This document shows positions 1 through 7,247 of a DNA stretch of 10,604 bases, one piece after another. The stretch lies in the NCBI GenBank assembly GCA_035708085.1, contig DASSTE010000078.1, positions 1-10,604 on the forward strand, read 5' to 3'. Numbering within the stretch: the stretch's first letter is position 1; every line of letters starts with the position of its first letter. The stretch comes from DASSBR01 sp035708085. Its GTDB lineage: Bacteria > Pseudomonadota > Gammaproteobacteria > Natronospirales > DASSBR01. The translations under genes were made by a program, and so were the position numbers. Under the pieces are notes generated by a model, which was not told the origin of the DNA, did no database searches, and saw only the letters and a program-made list of their open reading frames with translations.

Positions 1-37
1 AAATTGACCAATTAACGGCCGCTTGAGGCCAGAATAC

Positions 38-42
38 AGGGG
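38..42 (+). promoter_or_regulatory. Ribosome binding site of the tolC-like gene
   Basis: AGGGG lies six bases upstream of the ATG at 49, a good Shine-Dalgarno core and spacing. It supports that ATG as the true start. The 37 bases before it show no convincing promoter; the promoter or an upstream gene of the same operon probably lies outside the window. Confidence 0.7.
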
Positions 43-48
43 CTGATA

Positions 49-1485
49 ATGCTGAAAATCCTGCTTGCCGCAGTCGTCGGTGTCGCCGGCATCGTCTCCG
101 CCGCGCACGCGGCCGACCTGGTCGATGTCTATCGGCTCGCGCGGCAAAACGATCCGACTTTGCAAGAGGCTGCGGCGACCCGCGAGGCGGTGCAGCAAGC
201 ACGGCCGGAGGCGCTTTCGGCCCTGCTGCCGCAACTGGGCGCCAGCGCCAATTATTCGAAAGGGAAGTCCAACGGCACGCAGTCCTATTACGATCCCCGC
301 ACCGGCACGTTCGTCACGCCGTCGAGCTCCACGACGTCGACCGACAAGAATTACAGCATTTCGCTCAGCCAGTCGCTGTTCAACTGGACCGACTACCTGT
401 CTCTCGGGCAGGCCGACATTCAGGTCGCGCAGGCCGAGGTCAACTACGAGATTGCGCAGCAGGATTTGATCGTCCGGGTCTCCCAGGCCTACTTCAATGT
501 CCTGTCGGCGAATGACACGCTACAGGCAGCCATGGCGAACCAGAAGGCACTCGCGAAGCAGCTCGAGCAGTCGAAGAAGCGCTACAAGGTCGGCTTGAGC
601 GCAATTACCGACGTGCAGGAAATCGAGGCCAGCTACGATCAGGCTCATGCCCAGGTGATTGCGGATCAGCAGGCGCTGATCAATGCTCAGGATGCCTTGA
701 TTGCCATTACCGGCGTCCATGTGGGGGACCTGCAGGAGCCGGTCGCCGAACTGCCGCTGAAGAAACCGGAACCGGCGAACGCGCAGGCCTGGATCGACCA
801 GGCGATCCAGCAAAATCTGCAACTGGTCTCCACCCGCATGGATGCCAAAATTGCGGCCAAGACTATCGGTATCGAGCGCTCGGCAAGGTACCCGACGCTC
901 GGCCTGCAACTCGCGCGCACGCACCGCGCCTCCGACAGCACCGGCACGACCGGCGGCGTTTTTTCGCCGAGCACTTCGCAGGTCAGCGGCAACAGCGTGC
1001 AGCTGTCGTTCACCCTGCCGATCTACTCCGGCGGTGCCATCGCGGCGCGCACCCGCGAAGCAAAATATCGTCATGTAGCCGCCGAAGCGCAGACGCGCGT
1101 GATTGCGCGCCAGGTGAAGCAGAACACGCGGGACGCCTTCCTGGGCGTCCTGACCGGCATCGCCAAGGTCAAGGCATTGAAGGAAGCGGTGATCTCCGCC
1201 GAAACTGCATTGCGCGCGACGGAAGCCGGGCAGCAAGTCGGTACGCGCACGACGGTGGACGTGCTCAACGCCCGCAACAATCTGTTGACGGCGCGTACCA
1301 ACTACGCGCAGGCGCGCTACCAGTACCTTGTCGACGGTCTCTTGCTCGAGCAGGCTGCCGGCACGCTCGATTCGAAGGACCTGGTGTCGATCAACCAGTA
1401 CCTGACGCGCAAGCCGACGGTGCCGGGGCAAAATTTGAAGCCGAGGAATCCGAAGAAGATGCCTCCGACAACGCCGCCCAAGTAA
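49..1485 (+). CDS. tolC: TolC family outer membrane channel protein
   Basis: Outer-membrane/periplasmic channel of the TolC (OEP) family, the exit duct of type I secretion and tripartite efflux systems. The 478-aa product starts with a signal peptide (hydrophobic residues 3-18, likely cleavage after the Ala-His-Ala at 19-21). Two OEP repeats follow, roughly residues 22-222 and 245-440, each with long Ala/Gln-rich helices and the family signature at the helix hairpin: RYKVGLSAITDV (178-189) and GQQVGTRTTVDVLNA (394-408). The FNWTDYLSLGQAD segment (111-123) is also typical. The length is close to E. coli TolC. A Pro/Lys-rich tail (455-478) follows the channel part. The start is supported by AGGGG at 38-42, six bases upstream. 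It converges on waaA with 27 bp between the stops. No transport partner is in the window, so the substrate cannot be given; the symbol reflects the family rather than proven function. Confidence 0.93.
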   Translation: MLKILLAAVVGVAGIVSAAHAADLVDVYRLARQNDPTLQEAAATREAVQQARPEALSALLPQLGASANYSKGKSNGTQSYYDPRTGTFVTPSSSTTSTDKNYSISLSQSLFNWTDYLSLGQADIQVAQAEVNYEIAQQDLIVRVSQAYFNVLSANDTLQAAMANQKALAKQLEQSKKRYKVGLSAITDVQEIEASYDQAHAQVIADQQALINAQDALIAITGVHVGDLQEPVAELPLKKPEPANAQAWIDQAIQQNLQLVSTRMDAKIAAKTIGIERSARYPTLGLQLARTHRASDSTGTTGGVFSPSTSQVSGNSVQLSFTLPIYSGGAIAARTREAKYRHVAAEAQTRVIARQVKQNTRDAFLGVLTGIAKVKALKEAVISAETALRATEAGQQVGTRTTVDVLNARNNLLTARTNYAQARYQYLVDGLLLEQAAGTLDSKDLVSINQYLTRKPTVPGQNLKPRNPKKMPPTTPPK

Positions 1486-1512
1486 TCCGTGAGGCCGGCA
1501 GCGATGTCGGTC

Positions 1513-2787
1513 TTATGCCGACCCGTTTTGCACGTTTTCAAGCAGGCGTAGCGCGCGCTTGGTCGCACCGCGACTGGCTTCGACACAAGTGCGCGCCGCT
1601 GTGCCGGCTCTGGCCCGCGCTTCAGTGTCACTCAACAACCGGCTGACGGCTTCCGCCAGCTCGGGCGTTTCGTTCACCACGGTCAAGCCACCGCGCGATA
1701 CCATCTCGCTCGCCAGATCGTGCCAGTTGTCCAGATGCGGTCCGGTAACGACCGGGCGCCCCAGCACCGTCGGCTCAAGAATGTTATGGCCGCCGACGTC
1801 GACTAATGTGCCGCCGACAAATGCCACGTCTGCGGCCGCATAAAAATCCATCAGCTCCCCGACGGCGTCGACAATCAATACGGGTGCGTCGCAGCGCCCA
1901 TCGCGCAAGTTGGAGCGCATGGCGGCTTCCATGTCCGCCGCCGCCGCAAGCTCGGCTACGGCGCTCGCGCGCTCTGGATGGCGCGGGGCAATGACCAGTG
2001 CGCAACCGGAAACGCGTTCCCGTACTCTTTGAAACGCGCTCAGGACGATACTTTCTTCCCCCTCGCGCGTGCTGCCGGCGACCCAGACGGGCCGTTCGCC
2101 GAACAGCTCGCGACGCAGCGCTGCGCCGCGCGTGACTGCGTCTTTTGGCGGCTGCGTGTCGAATTTGAGATTGCCAATAACCGATACCCGCGCGGCCGGC
2201 GCGCCCAGCGCAATGAAACGATCGGCGTCAGCTCGCGTTTGCGCGGCGATCTGCGCCGTCTGCTTGAGACACGATGCAACCAGGCCGCCGAAGAAGCGAC
2301 GGTACCGCTTGAACGCGCGCGGCGACAGGCGCCCGCTGACGATGACGATCGGCACGCGCCGTCGGGCCAGCGCGCGATACAGGTTGGGCCAGATTTCAGT
2401 TTCGACGAAGATCGCGAGCCGCGGGCGCGCGTTGCGCAAGAACCGGTTGACGAACAGCGGCAGATCGTACGGCAGCGCCACGACAGTCGCGCGCTTGCCG
2501 AAGCGTTGGCGGCAATGCCGGCGCGCGGTCGCGCTGAATGTCGTGATGAGCAGCGGCTGAGCCGGATCGCGCTCCAGCAGCGCCTCGATCAGGCTTTGCG
2601 CGGCCTGCGCTTCACCGAGCGACGCTGCATGAATCCAGATCGGCGCCCGCTCGAACGTCGCCGGCAGACGGCCCAGACGCTCGCGCCACGCGTCGGGCGC
2701 GCCGGTCTGGCGGCGGCTGCGCAGGGCAAGCCACGCGAACGCGATCGGCGCGATGAGGGTCAGCAGAATCGTGTAAAGCAGGCGCAT
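1513..2787 (-). CDS. waaA: 3-deoxy-D-manno-octulosonic acid (Kdo) transferase WaaA
   Basis: Inner-membrane GT30 enzyme that transfers Kdo from CMP-Kdo to the tetraacyl lipid A precursor, the first step of core assembly. The 424-aa product matches the family length (E. coli KdtA is 425). It has an N-terminal membrane anchor (residues 3-22), the SLGE motif with the proposed catalytic Glu (56-59), FVETEIWPN (127-135), GNLKFD (205-210), AGSTREGEE (237-245), APRHPER (267-273), the donor-site motif GGTLVDVGGHNILEP (325-339) and TGPHLDNW (348-355). The start context is odd: only a weak AGG is present and a long REP hairpin ends five bases upstream. It is probably cotranscribed with hldE. Whether it adds one or two Kdo residues cannot be read directly; the nearby kdkA favours one. 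Confidence 0.96.
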   Translation of the reverse strand: MRLLYTILLTLIAPIAFAWLALRSRRQTGAPDAWRERLGRLPATFERAPIWIHAASLGEAQAAQSLIEALLERDPAQPLLITTFSATARRHCRQRFGKRATVVALPYDLPLFVNRFLRNARPRLAIFVETEIWPNLYRALARRRVPIVIVSGRLSPRAFKRYRRFFGGLVASCLKQTAQIAAQTRADADRFIALGAPAARVSVIGNLKFDTQPPKDAVTRGAALRRELFGERPVWVAGSTREGEESIVLSAFQRVRERVSGCALVIAPRHPERASAVAELAAAADMEAAMRSNLRDGRCDAPVLIVDAVGELMDFYAAADVAFVGGTLVDVGGHNILEPTVLGRPVVTGPHLDNWHDLASEMVSRGGLTVVNETPELAEAVSRLLSDTEARARAGTAARTCVEASRGATKRALRLLENVQNGSA

Positions 2788-2792
2788 CAGCC

Positions 2793-2850
2793 TGTAGGAG
2801 CGGCCGCTGGCCGCGAATATATTGAATCGCGGCCGGTGGCCGCTCCTACA
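2793..2850. repeat. REPIN-like inverted pair of GTAG-type REP sequences
   Basis: Two 24-base arms, 2793-2816 and 2827-2850, are inverted copies with two differences, separated by a 10-base AT-rich loop. Each arm is itself a REP: the GTAG tetranucleotide (2794-2797, and CTAC at 2846-2849) followed by a short palindrome GCGGCC-3 nt-GGCCGC (2800-2814 and 2829-2843). This is the layout of REP doublets forming hairpins (REPINs), which are mobilised in trans by RAYT (REP-associated tyrosine) transposases. No RAYT gene is in the window. The element sits in the hldE-waaA spacer, 7 bases past the hldE stop and 5 bases before the waaA ATG. Confidence 0.88.
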
Positions 2851-2857
2851 TCAGGCA

Positions 2858-4285
2858 TTAATCGCTGTTCCGCAGCTTGGACAGCAAGCCGGTAGTCGAA
2901 TGCCCCGGCATGAAATCGACGACCCGCACTTCGCCGCCGTTGGCGGTGACGGCATCGTAGCCGGCAATCTCCTCCGGCCGATAGTCGCCGCCCTTGACCA
3001 GCACGTCGGGCAGCACGCGCCCAATCAGCCGCGCCGGCGTGTCTTCGGAAAATGGCGCGACCCAATCGACCATTTCCAGCGCGGCGAGCATCGCCATGCG
3101 GTCTTCAAGCTTGTTAACCGGCCGCCCGGCGCCTTTCAGGCGCTGCACCGAGGCGTCGTCGTTGACGGCGACGATCAGCCGGTTGCCGAGCGCGCGCGCC
3201 TGGCGCAGATAGGCGACGTGACCGGGGTGCAGAATGTCGAAGCAGCCGTTGGTCATGACAACGCGCTCGCCATGCGCCCGCGCCTGCGCGACCGCGTCGA
3301 GCAGACCCGCCTCGTCAAGCACGCCGGCGCCGGTGGCATGTTCGTGCTCATGCAGCGCGCGGCGCAGCTCGGCGGGCGTGACGCCCGCCGCGCCGAGCTT
3401 GGCGACGACCAGGCCGGCGCCGAGATTGGCGAGCGCGGTGGCCTGCGCGAACGGCATGCCGGTGGCGAGCCCGGCGGCGAGCAATGCGATCACGGTGTCG
3501 CCGGCACCGGTCACGTCGGCGACCTCGCGTGCGTGCGTCGGCAGGTGCAGCGGCTTGCGGCTCGCCTCGATGAGCGTCATGCCGTGTTCGCCGCGCGTCA
3601 CGACCAGCGCGGCGAGATCGAGCGCGGCCCGTAATTGTTCACCCTTCGCGGCGATGTCGGCATCGGCCGCGCAAGCGCCGACAACCGCCTCGAATTCGGC
3701 GAGGTTTGGCGTAATAACGGTGGCACCGCGATAGCGCTCGAAGTCGGCGCCCTTGGGATCGACCAGCACCGGTTTGCCGGCGGCGCGCGCGGTGGCAATC
3801 AGTCCGCGTATGCCCGTCAGGCTGCCCTTACCGTAATCGGACAGCACGGCGACCGCATGATCGATTAGTGCCGCCTCAAACCATTCCTTGAACTGCGAGG
3901 GCGCAGTCAACCGCTCGTTCTCGAAATCGACCCGCAACAACTGCTGATGCCGGCTGAGTACGCGCAGCTTGGTGACCGTGTGCGCATCGGGTTGGCGGGC
4001 GAGGCGCGCACTGATGGCGCGCTCGGCGAGCACCCGGTCAAGCGCGGCGGCGGCATCATCGTCACCGGTGACGCCGAGCAGCATCGCGGGCGCGCCCAGC
4101 AGCGCCAGGTTGACGGCGACGTTACCGGCTCCGCCCGGCCGCTCCTGCATCGCGTCGACGCGCACCACCGGCACCGGCGCCTCTGGGGAAATCCGGCGGG
4201 TGGCGCCGGACCAGTAACGGTCGAGCATGACGTCGCCGGCGACCAGGACCGGGGCGGCGCTGAAATCGGGGATGGTGAAGTCCAT
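2858..4285 (-). CDS. hldE: Bifunctional heptose-7-phosphate kinase / heptose-1-phosphate adenylyltransferase HldE
   Basis: Cytosolic two-domain enzyme of ADP-L-glycero-D-manno-heptose synthesis. The N-terminal PfkB-type kinase (about residues 1-315) makes heptose 1,7-bisphosphate; the C-terminal cytidylyltransferase-like domain (about 340-475) later attaches AMP to heptose 1-phosphate. Visible motifs are GDVMLDRYW (17-25), RISPEAPVPVV (31-41), PGGAGNVAVNLALLGA (50-65), the kinase signature DVTGAGDT with catalytic Asp263 (257-264), TNGCFDILHPGHVAYL containing the HxGH nucleotidyltransferase motif (345-360) and the C-terminal FMPGHSTTGLLSKL (458-471). The ATG at 4285 gives MDFTIPDF, which lines up with the E. 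coli start (475 vs 477 aa); a TTG at 4312 would add nine residues without family support. It is divergent from lpxL and upstream of waaA. Confidence 0.97.
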   Translation of the reverse strand: MDFTIPDFSAAPVLVAGDVMLDRYWSGATRRISPEAPVPVVRVDAMQERPGGAGNVAVNLALLGAPAMLLGVTGDDDAAAALDRVLAERAISARLARQPDAHTVTKLRVLSRHQQLLRVDFENERLTAPSQFKEWFEAALIDHAVAVLSDYGKGSLTGIRGLIATARAAGKPVLVDPKGADFERYRGATVITPNLAEFEAVVGACAADADIAAKGEQLRAALDLAALVVTRGEHGMTLIEASRKPLHLPTHAREVADVTGAGDTVIALLAAGLATGMPFAQATALANLGAGLVVAKLGAAGVTPAELRRALHEHEHATGAGVLDEAGLLDAVAQARAHGERVVMTNGCFDILHPGHVAYLRQARALGNRLIVAVNDDASVQRLKGAGRPVNKLEDRMAMLAALEMVDWVAPFSEDTPARLIGRVLPDVLVKGGDYRPEEIAGYDAVTANGGEVRVVDFMPGHSTTGLLSKLRNSD

Positions 4286-4331
4286 GAACCTGCCAGACAG
4301 CCGAATCGGCAAAATGGTAACACGCGGGGAA

Positions 4332-4412
4332 AGTGCCGAGTGCTGGGTAGCCAGAGCTAAGTCACCAGGACTGACATGGCAATTCTTTACTCAGTCCTGG
4401 CGACTCAGCACT
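4332..4412. repeat. Inverted pair of degenerate 7-bp repeat arrays between hldE and lpxL
   Basis: Read on the + strand, 4332-4373 divides cleanly into six 7-base units, most starting AGT or AG. On the - strand, 4412 back to 4385 divides into four units of the same type. The two arrays share AGTGCTG, AGTCRCC and AGGACTG in the same order; the left array has exactly two extra units (4346-4359) between the first and second shared unit. Together they form a large imperfect inverted repeat around a centre near 4375-4390. It occupies most of the 149-bp divergent spacer, so the hldE and lpxL promoters must lie within or beside it. No clear -35/-10 pair was found for either gene. Confidence 0.75.
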
Positions 4413-4434
4413 AACAACTTCGTTCTTCAGTACA

Positions 4435-5343
4435 ATGCGTCGCATGTTGTTGCGCTATTGGCAACCCCGCTTCTGGCCGCTGTGGCTGGCGCTTGGTGTA
4501 ATCCGGCTTGCGGTGCTGCTGCCATATCGCGTGCAGCGCCTGCTAGGGTCGGGCTTGGGCCGGCTGATCCGGCTGATGGCCGCGCGCCGCCGGCGCATTA
4601 CTGCGGTCAACTTAAAGCATTGTTTTCCGGAGTTGCCAGCCGCGGAACGATGCGACCTTGAACGCCGGCATTTCGAATCGCTGGGGCTTGGCCTGATCGA
4701 GCTCGGCATGTGCTGGTGGGCATCGGAGAGCCGGCTGCGGCGGCTGGTGCGTATCGAAGGACTGGAGCATCTCGAATCCGCGCGTGCCTGCGGGCGTGGC
4801 GTCATCCTGCTGACCGCGCATTTCACCACGCTCGAAATCGGCGGCGCGATGCTGACGCTGTTCGTGCGGCTGCATCCGATGTATCGACCGCACCGGAATC
4901 CGCTGCTCGACACGATTATTCGTCGCGGCCGCGAGCGGCGCGCCGAGCGCGCGATCCGGCGCGACGACGTGCGCGCGATGCTCAAGAGTCTCAAGGCGGG
5001 TATGCCGATCTGGTACGCGCCGGATCAGGGCTATCGCGGCAAGAACAGCGTCACCGCGCCGTTTTTCGGCGTGCCGGCGCCGACCAATCCGGCTACGGGG
5101 CGTATCGCGCGCATCAGCGGCGCGCCGGTGGTGCCGTTTTTCGTCGAACGGCTGGACGGCGCGCAGGGTTACCTGATCCGGCTGTTGCCCCCCCTCGAGA
5201 ACTTTCCGACCGGCGACGACACGGCCGACGCAGCGCGCGTCAATGCGGTGCTGGAAGACGGGATACGCCGACGGCCGGCGCAGTATCTATGGAGCCACGA
5301 TCGCTTCAAGATCGTGCCGCGCAAGCGGCGTCACGAATCGTAG
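4435..5343 (+). CDS. lpxL: LpxL/HtrB-family lipid A acyltransferase
   Basis: Inner-membrane enzyme that adds a secondary acyl chain from acyl-ACP to Kdo-lipid A precursor. The 302-aa product has the family layout: an N-terminal membrane helix (about 14-30), the arginine-rich stretch and N-L-K-H-C-F-P-E-L segment (50-67), the catalytic HX4E motif HFTTLE (129-134, His129 and Glu134), YRPHRNPLLD (150-159), YAPDQGY (194-200) and the APFFGVPAPTNPATGRIAR segment (208-226). E. coli LpxL is about 306 aa. Which acyl position or chain is used (LpxL, LpxM or LpxP type) cannot be told from sequence. ATG at 4435 and ATG at 4444 are both possible and neither has a strong Shine-Dalgarno. Its 3' end overlaps the oppositely oriented kdkA by 13 bp. 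Confidence 0.92.
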   Translation: MRRMLLRYWQPRFWPLWLALGVIRLAVLLPYRVQRLLGSGLGRLIRLMAARRRRITAVNLKHCFPELPAAERCDLERRHFESLGLGLIELGMCWWASESRLRRLVRIEGLEHLESARACGRGVILLTAHFTTLEIGGAMLTLFVRLHPMYRPHRNPLLDTIIRRGRERRAERAIRRDDVRAMLKSLKAGMPIWYAPDQGYRGKNSVTAPFFGVPAPTNPATGRIARISGAPVVPFFVERLDGAQGYLIRLLPPLENFPTGDDTADAARVNAVLEDGIRRRPAQYLWSHDRFKIVPRKRRHES

Positions 5344-6029
5344 CCGGCGAGCAGTTCGCGCCATGCGCCCGCGATAGCTCTTTCATTGCTCAATTTGATC
5401 AACGACCGTTTCAGCCGCGCGAGGTTCTGTCGCGTCCAGCCGCCGCCCGGCTTGCGCCAGCCGCCACGATCGAAGTCGATCAGCCAGACGGTTTGATCCG
5501 GCTGGATCAGGATGTTGTGCGCATTGAGGTCGGGATGCGCGGCGCCGGCGAGATGGAAACCCGTCAGCGTCCGACCGATGTCGCGCCACGGAGGACTCGC
5601 CAGATCGCGCACCTTTAGCCACGCCGACAGCGGCCGCGCATCGGCGATGCGTTCGGTAATCAGGTCGCCACGATAAATCAGCCCGCTACGGCGGATCTGC
5701 GCCGCGACCGGCCGCGGCACCGGCAGGTGTTGCGCGCGCATGGCGTCGAGATAATGCCATTCGCGCCACGGCCGCGTCGCCGCTGCCCGGCCGGGCCACG
5801 CGTAGCGGTCGTCGAGGAAGCGCATCGCCCCACCGCGCCGGTAATGGCGCAGCACCCAGTCGCCGGCGTCGCGGTGCACCATCCAGGCCGCGCCGCGGCC
5901 GGCGGCGGTCGGCGACAGGCACCCTGCGTCGCGCCAGTACACCGGCAGAAACAGTTGCGCCTCGGGGTGGTCGATCAACGCCTCATCATATAGGATGAGG
6001 CCGCCCCCGGTTTTTTTAATAAGAGACAT
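5331..6029 (-). CDS. kdkA: 3-deoxy-D-manno-octulosonic acid (Kdo) kinase KdkA
   Basis: ATP-dependent kinase that phosphorylates the 4-OH of the single Kdo on lipid A at the cytoplasmic face of the inner membrane. The 232-aa product shows the KdkA version of the protein-kinase fold: VLRHYRRGG (59-67) at the nucleotide-binding strand, YRGDLITERI (119-128), the catalytic loop FHLAGAAHPDLNAHNIL (158-174, catalytic Asp167, metal-binding Asn172) and the metal-binding LIDFDRGG (183-190). Length and motifs match the H. influenzae and Vibrio enzymes. A weak AGG lies nine bases before the ATG. Codons 4-7 contain a run of seven A. A TAGAAT hexamer (6062-6057 on the - strand) could be a -10 element, without a good -35. 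It diverges from the GT9 gene and overlaps lpxL tail to tail. Confidence 0.93.
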   Translation of the reverse strand: MSLIKKTGGGLILYDEALIDHPEAQLFLPVYWRDAGCLSPTAAGRGAAWMVHRDAGDWVLRHYRRGGAMRFLDDRYAWPGRAAATRPWREWHYLDAMRAQHLPVPRPVAAQIRRSGLIYRGDLITERIADARPLSAWLKVRDLASPPWRDIGRTLTGFHLAGAAHPDLNAHNILIQPDQTVWLIDFDRGGWRKPGGGWTRQNLARLKRSLIKLSNERAIAGAWRELLAGYDS

Positions 6030-6087
6030 GTAAAGCAGCCTGTCTAACCCGGGCTGATTCTACTGCGCGTGCGGGAGAACGGCATAA

Positions 6088-6142
6088 ATCTCCCCGATTT
6101 TTCGTTACATAGGTTCACTATGCGCCTCAAAATCGGAAAGAT
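6088..6142. repeat. Inverted repeat in the leader of the GT9 gene
   Basis: Arms 6088-6101 and 6129-6142 pair as ATCT + CCGATTTT against AAAATCGG + AGAT, with one 2x2 internal mismatch (CC opposite AA) and a 27-base loop. The candidate Shine-Dalgarno (TAGG) and ATG at 6120 lie in the loop. It could be an RNA fold affecting translation or an operator in the kdkA/GT9 divergent region. No function is shown. Confidence 0.45.
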
Positions 6143-7247
6143 TTCTGCTCGCTCTCCCACCCGCTCGCTTACGAACATGCGGGTCAGACAGGCTGCTCCC
6201 CCTGAATCGGTTTGCGTCATGCGCCTGTCGGCGGTCGGCGATGTGTGCCACACGCTGCCGGTGGTGCGCACGCTCGCCGCGCATTGGCCGGATACGCGCA
6301 TCACCTGGATCATCGGCCGCCTGGAGGCAAGCCTGGTCGGCGATATCGCGGGCATCGAGTTTATCACCTTCGACAAGGGGCAAGGCTGGCGCGCACACCG
6401 GCAGTTGCACCATCGGCTCGCCGGGCGGCGCTTCGATCTGCTGCTGGACATGCAGGTGTCGCTGCGTGCGAGTATCGCGAGCCTGAACGTGCGCGCGCCG
6501 CGGCGCCTCGGCTTCGACCGCGCCCGCGCGCGCGACTTCCAGTGGCTGTTCACCAACGAGCGAATTGCGCCGCGTGCGCACGAGCACGTGATGGAGGGCC
6601 TGTTCGGCTTTGCCGATGCGCTCGGCATTCATGACCACGAGTTGCGCTGGGACATCCCGCTGAGTGAGGCCGACCGCCGCTTCGCCGCCGAACACATTCC
6701 CGACGACGCGCCGACGCTGCTGATCAGCCCGCTGTCGAGCCCGCGGCTGCGCAACTGGCGCAACTGGCGCCTCGACCGCTATGCCGCCGTCGCCGACTAC
6801 GCCGCCGGGCGCGGGTTGAAGGTGATCCTGACCGGCGGACCGAGCGCCGCCGAGCGCGCCGCGGGCGACGCAATCGTGGCCCAATGCCGCAGCGCCCCCG
6901 TCAACCTGATCGGCCGGACAAGTCTCAAGCAGTTGTTCGCGCTCATTGCCCGCGCGCGCGTGATCATTTCGCCGGACTCCGGTCCGGCGCATATGGGCAC
7001 CGCCGCCGGGACACCCGTCATCGGGCTGTACGCGACCAGCAACCCCGACCGCACCGGGCCGTACCTGAGCCGCCAGTGGGTCGTCAATCGCTACCCCGAG
7101 GCGCTGCGGAAGTTCGACCGTACGGCGCCGGAGCAGGCGCGCTGGGGCCAGCGCGTCCGGCATCCCGAGGCGATGGAACTGATTCAGGTGGAAGACGTGA
7201 CGGCGATGCTGGAGCGGGTGCTGGAAGAACCGGATTCCGTCTTCTGA
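6120..7247 (+). CDS. Glycosyltransferase family 9 (ADP-heptose:LPS heptosyltransferase-like)
   Basis: Probable cytosolic or membrane-associated GT-B enzyme transferring heptose from ADP-heptose to the LPS core. The product is 375 aa from this start. The N-terminal domain opens with VCVMRLSAVGDVCHTLPVVRTL (31-52), the GT9 acceptor-site signature, followed by TWIIG (62-66) and DLLLDMQ (106-112). The C-terminal domain has KVILTGGPSAAE (234-245), NLIGRTSLKQL (262-272) and the donor-site motif SPDSGPAHMGTAAGTPVIGLYA (284-305). WaaC and WaaF are 320-350 aa. The start is uncertain: ATG 6120 has TAGG six bases upstream; ATG 6177 (356 aa) puts fewer residues before the conserved motif, as in relatives, but has no Shine-Dalgarno; GTG 6069 looks least likely. 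Whether it is heptosyltransferase I, II or another GT9 is not decidable here. It is translationally coupled to the next gene. Confidence 0.88.
   Translation: MRLKIGKISARSPTRSLTNMRVRQAAPPESVCVMRLSAVGDVCHTLPVVRTLAAHWPDTRITWIIGRLEASLVGDIAGIEFITFDKGQGWRAHRQLHHRLAGRRFDLLLDMQVSLRASIASLNVRAPRRLGFDRARARDFQWLFTNERIAPRAHEHVMEGLFGFADALGIHDHELRWDIPLSEADRRFAAEHIPDDAPTLLISPLSSPRLRNWRNWRLDRYAAVADYAAGRGLKVILTGGPSAAERAAGDAIVAQCRSAPVNLIGRTSLKQLFALIARARVIISPDSGPAHMGTAAGTPVIGLYATSNPDRTGPYLSRQWVVNRYPEALRKFDRTAPEQARWGQRVRHPEAMELIQVEDVTAMLERVLEEPDSVF

Noticed and set aside
520..1431. 303-codon - strand frame opposite the tolC-like gene
   Set aside because: Mirror of a strongly supported TolC frame; Arg/Leu-rich with no motif and no ribosome binding site, so treated as a shadow.
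1506..1529. Possible terminator between the tolC-like gene and waaA: GTCGG/CCGAC stem then four T
   Set aside because: The stem is only five or six pairs, two C and a G separate it from a T run of only four, and it overlaps the end of waaA. Too weak to call.
4286..4312. TTG start at 4312 for hldE
   Set aside because: It adds nine residues not found in HldE relatives; ATG 4285 gives the family N-terminus.
4346..4359. 14-base insertion in the left arm read as a transposon footprint
   Set aside because: It is exactly two 7-base units in phase with the array, so unit gain or loss explains it without a transposon.
4339..4412. The hldE-lpxL inverted repeat as a rho-independent terminator
   Set aside because: It lies between two divergent gene starts, not at a gene end, and no T run follows on either strand.
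4431..4436. TACAAT at the lpxL start, which would give a near-leaderless mRNA from ATG 4444
   Set aside because: It is a good -10 hexamer but no -35 or TGn extension is present, and the shift in start has no other support.
6884..7246. Upstream extension of the glycerophosphotransferase frame
   Set aside because: This part lies inside the GT9 gene in another frame and carries its shadow translation. The ATG at 7247 overlapping the GT9 stop is the natural start.
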